Shown piece after piece: positions 46,926 to 48,711 of a DNA stretch of 48,711 bases (positions are counted from its first letter, which is position 1; each line of letters opens with the position of its first letter). Under the pieces are notes generated by a model, which searched no databases, was not told where the DNA came from, and worked only from the letters and a program-made list of their open reading frames with translations. The DNA is from Candidatus Zambryskiibacteriota bacterium (GTDB taxonomy: Bacteria > Patescibacteriota > Minisyncoccia > Phycocordibacterales > WO2-35-19). Where the stretch lies: assembly GCA_016932555.1 (NCBI GenBank), contig JAFGCQ010000022.1, positions 1 to 48,711 of the forward strand, written 5' to 3'. A program made the position numbers and the translations under genes.

Positions 46926-47408
46926 TCAGATTATTTTCTCACAAGCTGTAGTTAATTGATCATTAATTATAATATCATTTAATTCATCTAGTTCATCTTC
47001 ATGGTAAATTTCGCAAAAATATAATTCGGTAAAAGGATTATCGTCTTTTATAGCAGCTGATAATTTTTCAAGATCAACATTTTCTCCGCCCACATCATAG
47101 GCTTTGAATTCTTCAATTGTGGTTGCTTTAAAAAATACAAAATAATCAATAAATCTTTTAGTACAAGCGTTCATCATCGTGAAATAACCATTTTCCAGTT
47201 CTGATATTAGTGATGGACTTTGACCATGACCAACGACCATTTTTCGATCAAACACCACCGCACCGTCTATATGACCGATATTAGTTGGATCTGTTTTAAA
47301 TACCCAGTTACATGGTTTAGGTCCAACTATCATATTGGTACTGTTTAAAATAATATATCCAAATACAGCAATAATAATTATGATTATAATAATTAGTTTC
47401 TTTTTCAT
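46926..47408 (-). CDS. Secreted or membrane-anchored hypothetical protein (160 aa)
   Basis: N-terminal anchor or signal (KKKLIIIIIIIIAVFGYIIL, residues 2-21) and an extracytoplasmic acidic domain with four cysteines (GPKPCNWVF, NACTKRF, LYFCEIYH, TTACEKII), enough for two disulfides. No family recognised. It lies between the possible remnant and tRNA-Arg. Confidence 0.68.
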   Translation of the reverse strand: MKKKLIIIIIIIIAVFGYIILNSTNMIVGPKPCNWVFKTDPTNIGHIDGAVVFDRKMVVGHGQSPSLISELENGYFTMMNACTKRFIDYFVFFKATTIEEFKAYDVGGENVDLEKLSAAIKDDNPFTELYFCEIYHEDELDELNDIIINDQLTTACEKII

Positions 47409-47513
47409 GACATTAATACTTAATCTATCAATTTAGTATATGAAATATAGTATGTTTGTACAAATAGATTAATTCGAAATTTTGGGGATAGAATCAGGAA
47501 CAGCTAAAATGAT

Positions 47514-47546
47514 TTCAAAAAAGTTCGAGCCCTCTCGGGGCTCATA
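47514..47546 (-). terminator. Terminator of the tRNA-Gly/tRNA-Arg unit
   Basis: Minus strand GAGCCC-CGAGA-GGGCTC followed by GAACTTTTTTG, about 90 bases after tRNA-Arg. Confidence 0.7.
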
Positions 47547-47637
47547 ATTCCTACATAAATTAATAAAGGACATATAAAAATAGCCACCCTTAGCCATTAT
47601 TGCAACATATTTTGGGTAAATAAAAAGACTGTGAATG

Positions 47638-47709
47638 TGCGCCCGTCAGGATTTGAACCCGAAATACGACGTCCGAAGCGTCGCGTGATATCCATTTCAC
47701 TACGGGCGC
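47638..47709 (-). tRNA. tRNA-Arg(UCG)
   Basis: Minus strand cloverleaf: acceptor GCGCCCG/CGGGCGC, D stem GTGA/TCAC, anticodon stem CGACG/CGTCG with loop CTTCGGA (anticodon TCG), T arm TCGGG-TTCAAAT-CCTGA. Discriminator A; CCA not encoded. Confidence 0.93.
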
Positions 47710-47740
47710 ATAAAATTATAATATCACAGATTTTATCAAG

Positions 47741-47811
47741 TGCGGCTAGGGAGAATCGAACTCCCATCTCATCCTTGGCAAGGACGTGTCCTACCACTAA
47801 ACGATAGCCGC
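47741..47811 (-). tRNA. tRNA-Gly(GCC)
   Basis: Minus strand cloverleaf with acceptor GCGGCTA/TAGCCGC, anticodon stem CGTCC/GGATG, loop TTGCCAA (anticodon GCC), T arm GGGAG-TTCGATT-CTCCC. Discriminator A; CCA not encoded. Transcribed ahead of tRNA-Arg. Confidence 0.94.
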
Positions 47812-47967
47812 AACTATATTAATTTAACATAAAAAAATCTTTTTACAAAAATTTTAATAAATTCTGTCTTAGAAATGTTAAAATGTCTTTGTGGTATAGT
47901 CATCCTTAATTTTCAACAAATCTGGGGATAACTCTGGGGACACTGTTTAAAAGTCAAAGACATAAAA

Positions 47968-48363
47968 ATGGCAAAACATAATAAAATTGGGGTTATAGGA
48001 GAAGGTGTAGCAGAAAAATACCTTAAAAATAAAGGGTTTTTTGTTTTAGACAGAAATTACAGAAAGAAATGGGGTGAATTAGATATTGTCGTTGAGAAAA
48101 ACAGTGTAGTGCACTTTATAGAAGTAAAAACTGTCAGTCGGAAAAGTTATGGCGGAAAATTTGAACAAGAGATAAATAACTATCGCCCCGAAGATAATAT
48201 GCACCCCTGGAAGCTCCAGCGTTTACGTAGAGCCATCCAAACCTATTTATTGGAGAAATATCGAGTAAGCGACCCAAAGTGGCAATTTGACTTGATTTGC
48301 GTCTTTTTAGACTACGAGAAGCAAGTAGCGAAAGTAAAATTTATAGAAAATCTAATTTTATGA
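47968..48363 (+). CDS. YraN/UPF0102 endonuclease-fold protein
   Basis: 131 aa. GEGVAEKYLKNKGFFVLDRNYRKKWGELDIVVEKNSVVHFIEVKT shows the family pattern: E of GE-x2-A, GELDIV (Asp) and FIEVK (Glu-x-Lys), a restriction-endonuclease-like core. WQFDLICVFLD supplies the later Asp. Probable DNA-processing role, exact function unproven. No Shine-Dalgarno is visible. The leader contains two TCTGGGGA repeats (about 47922 and 47934) of unknown meaning. Confidence 0.9.
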   Translation: MAKHNKIGVIGEGVAEKYLKNKGFFVLDRNYRKKWGELDIVVEKNSVVHFIEVKTVSRKSYGGKFEQEINNYRPEDNMHPWKLQRLRRAIQTYLLEKYRVSDPKWQFDLICVFLDYEKQVAKVKFIENLIL

Positions 48364-48379
48364 TAAGCTGATTGAATCA

Positions 48380-48453
48380 CGGAGTGTAGTATAGTGGTAG
48401 TATACATGCTTTGGGAGCATGAGGTCCGAGTTCGATTCTCGGCACTCCGACCA
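48380..48453 (+). tRNA. tRNA-Pro(UGG)
   Basis: Acceptor CGGAGTG/CACTCCG, D stem GTAT/GTAT with G-U pairs, anticodon stem CATGC/GCATG, loop TTTGGGA (anticodon TGG), T arm CCGAG-TTCGATT-CTCGG. Discriminator A at 48450 and CCA at 48451-48453, the only one of the five tRNA genes here followed by CCA. Confidence 0.93.
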
Positions 48454-48460
48454 ACTAGCA

Positions 48461-48500
48461 AAAGCGGGCTTGCCCGCCGAAGCTTTAGTGAAGGCGGGCC
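48461..48500. repeat. GC-rich palindrome between the two tRNA-Pro genes
   Basis: GCGGGCTTGCCCGC followed by a second GCGGGC near 48493. It resembles the other dispersed GC palindromes and runs into the first bases (CGGGCCA) of the next tRNA. Confidence 0.55.
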
Positions 48501-48565
48501 ATCGGATAGTGGTAGTCTACACCCATGGGGTGGGTGCGGCGGCAGTTCGATTCTGCCTGGCCCGA
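48495..48565 (+). tRNA. tRNA-Pro(GGG)
   Basis: Acceptor CGGGCCA/TGGCCCG, D stem GGAT/GTCT, anticodon stem CACCC/GGGTG, loop ATGGGGT (anticodon GGG), T arm GGCAG-TTCGATT-CTGCC. Discriminator A; CCA not encoded (CAA follows). Confidence 0.9.
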
Positions 48566-48638
48566 CAAGGAAATTTATTGATTGATAATGCGCTGTTATG
48601 TGATGTAGCCAGAAATTTATTTTCCTTTCGGACAGATT

Positions 48639-48711
48639 TTAAGATTTTTTGGCTCTGAACCAAAAAGAAATTCCACTAGCTATAAGAAAAGCACTAATAA
48701 TATTTCTTACA
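48639..48711 (-). CDS. Partial gene end, probable membrane protein
   Basis: On the minus strand a frame enters from the window edge and ends at TAA (48639-48641) after RNIISAFLIASGISFWFRAK and KS. The hydrophobic stretch suggests a C-terminal membrane helix. Only 23 codons are visible, so identity cannot be given. Confidence 0.35.
   Translation of the reverse strand, partial: VRNIISAFLIASGISFWFRAKKS

Noticed and set aside
47915-47955. Replication origin near the TCTGGGGA repeats upstream of yraN
   Set aside because: No cluster of TTATCCACA boxes, no dnaA or dnaN nearby, and only two short repeats.

Overview
The window looks like a chromosomal segment of a member of the Candidate Phyla Radiation (Patescibacteria), most likely a Parcubacteria-type lineage. 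This is inferred from gene content and style, not from a database match. It is AT-rich, with short intergenic spaces and compact versions of housekeeping proteins (phosphoglycerate kinase of 327 aa, superoxide dismutase of 181 aa). The ComEC channel and its beta-lactamase-fold domain are encoded separately. Type IV pilus genes are prominent, and most tRNAs lack an encoded CCA end, matching the CCA-adding enzyme present at 45.2-46.7 kb. Many core genes appear to be leaderless: a TATAAT-like box ends 5-8 bases before the start codon and there is no Shine-Dalgarno sequence.

Layout. 0-4.8 kb: the end of a pseudopilin gene, a heptad-repeat protein, tRNA-Ile(UAU), ftsH, smpB followed directly by tmRNA, a GIY-YIG protein and a small orphan gene. 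4.8-17.97 kb, all on the minus strand: CapA-like protein, Na/Ca exchanger, ComM, DksA-like protein, a coiled-coil membrane protein, PNPase, EF-G/S7/S12 (str operon), a response regulator, a PAS histidine kinase and an M50 protease. 18-27.2 kb: bL28, a ComEC-type metallohydrolase, Fe/Mn superoxide dismutase, an orphan gene, ComEC channel, RNase HI, RecJ, a HIT protein, phosphoglycerate kinase, a toxin-antitoxin pair and triosephosphate isomerase. 27.2-35.2 kb: a type IV pilus/competence pseudopilus operon (PilB, PilC, two prepilins, PilX-like), a NYN protein and S15. 35.2-36 kb: a TrmB-type regulator.

36.0-40.85 kb is an accessory island of a different style. It has strong sigma70 promoters (TTGACA/TATAAT), clear Shine-Dalgarno sites, very small unrecognised proteins and a great deal of apparent RNA structure. 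A promoter at 36.6 kb, carrying TCTGTCA/TGACAGA half-sites, should drive a roughly 2.7 kb transcript ending at a terminator at 39.4 kb. Along this transcript lie small ORFs separated by RNA elements: two full copies and one partial copy of a hairpin/pseudoknot element, a structured non-coding stretch of about 600 nt, and a complete type III hammerhead ribozyme at 38316-38403. Five leaders share a GUUCUUUU box 11-13 nt before the Shine-Dalgarno sequence. An XRE repressor gene (39477-39818) reads away from a divergent promoter whose two -35 boxes form one perfect palindrome with the same half-sites, so this repressor probably controls the whole island. I regard this island as the best candidate for an undescribed system.

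40.9-44.8 kb holds a methyltransferase-like gene, a frameshifted nucleotidyltransferase, a small-alarmone-hydrolase-like HD protein, a XerC/D recombinase, exonuclease III and a DUF378-like membrane protein. 44.8-48.7 kb holds a leader-like hairpin with a nine-codon ORF, the CCA-adding enzyme, a secreted protein, tRNA-Arg and tRNA-Gly, YraN and two tRNA-Pro genes.

Functionally, pili, ComEC, the separate metallohydrolase, ComM and perhaps RecJ form a DNA-uptake theme. smpB, tmRNA, PNPase, the str operon, S15 and bL28 form a translation and RNA-turnover theme. Short palindromes of several families are scattered between genes and also in frame inside genes (CapA, RecJ, HIT, PilX-like, exonuclease III, probably ComEC), resembling Rickettsia palindromic elements.
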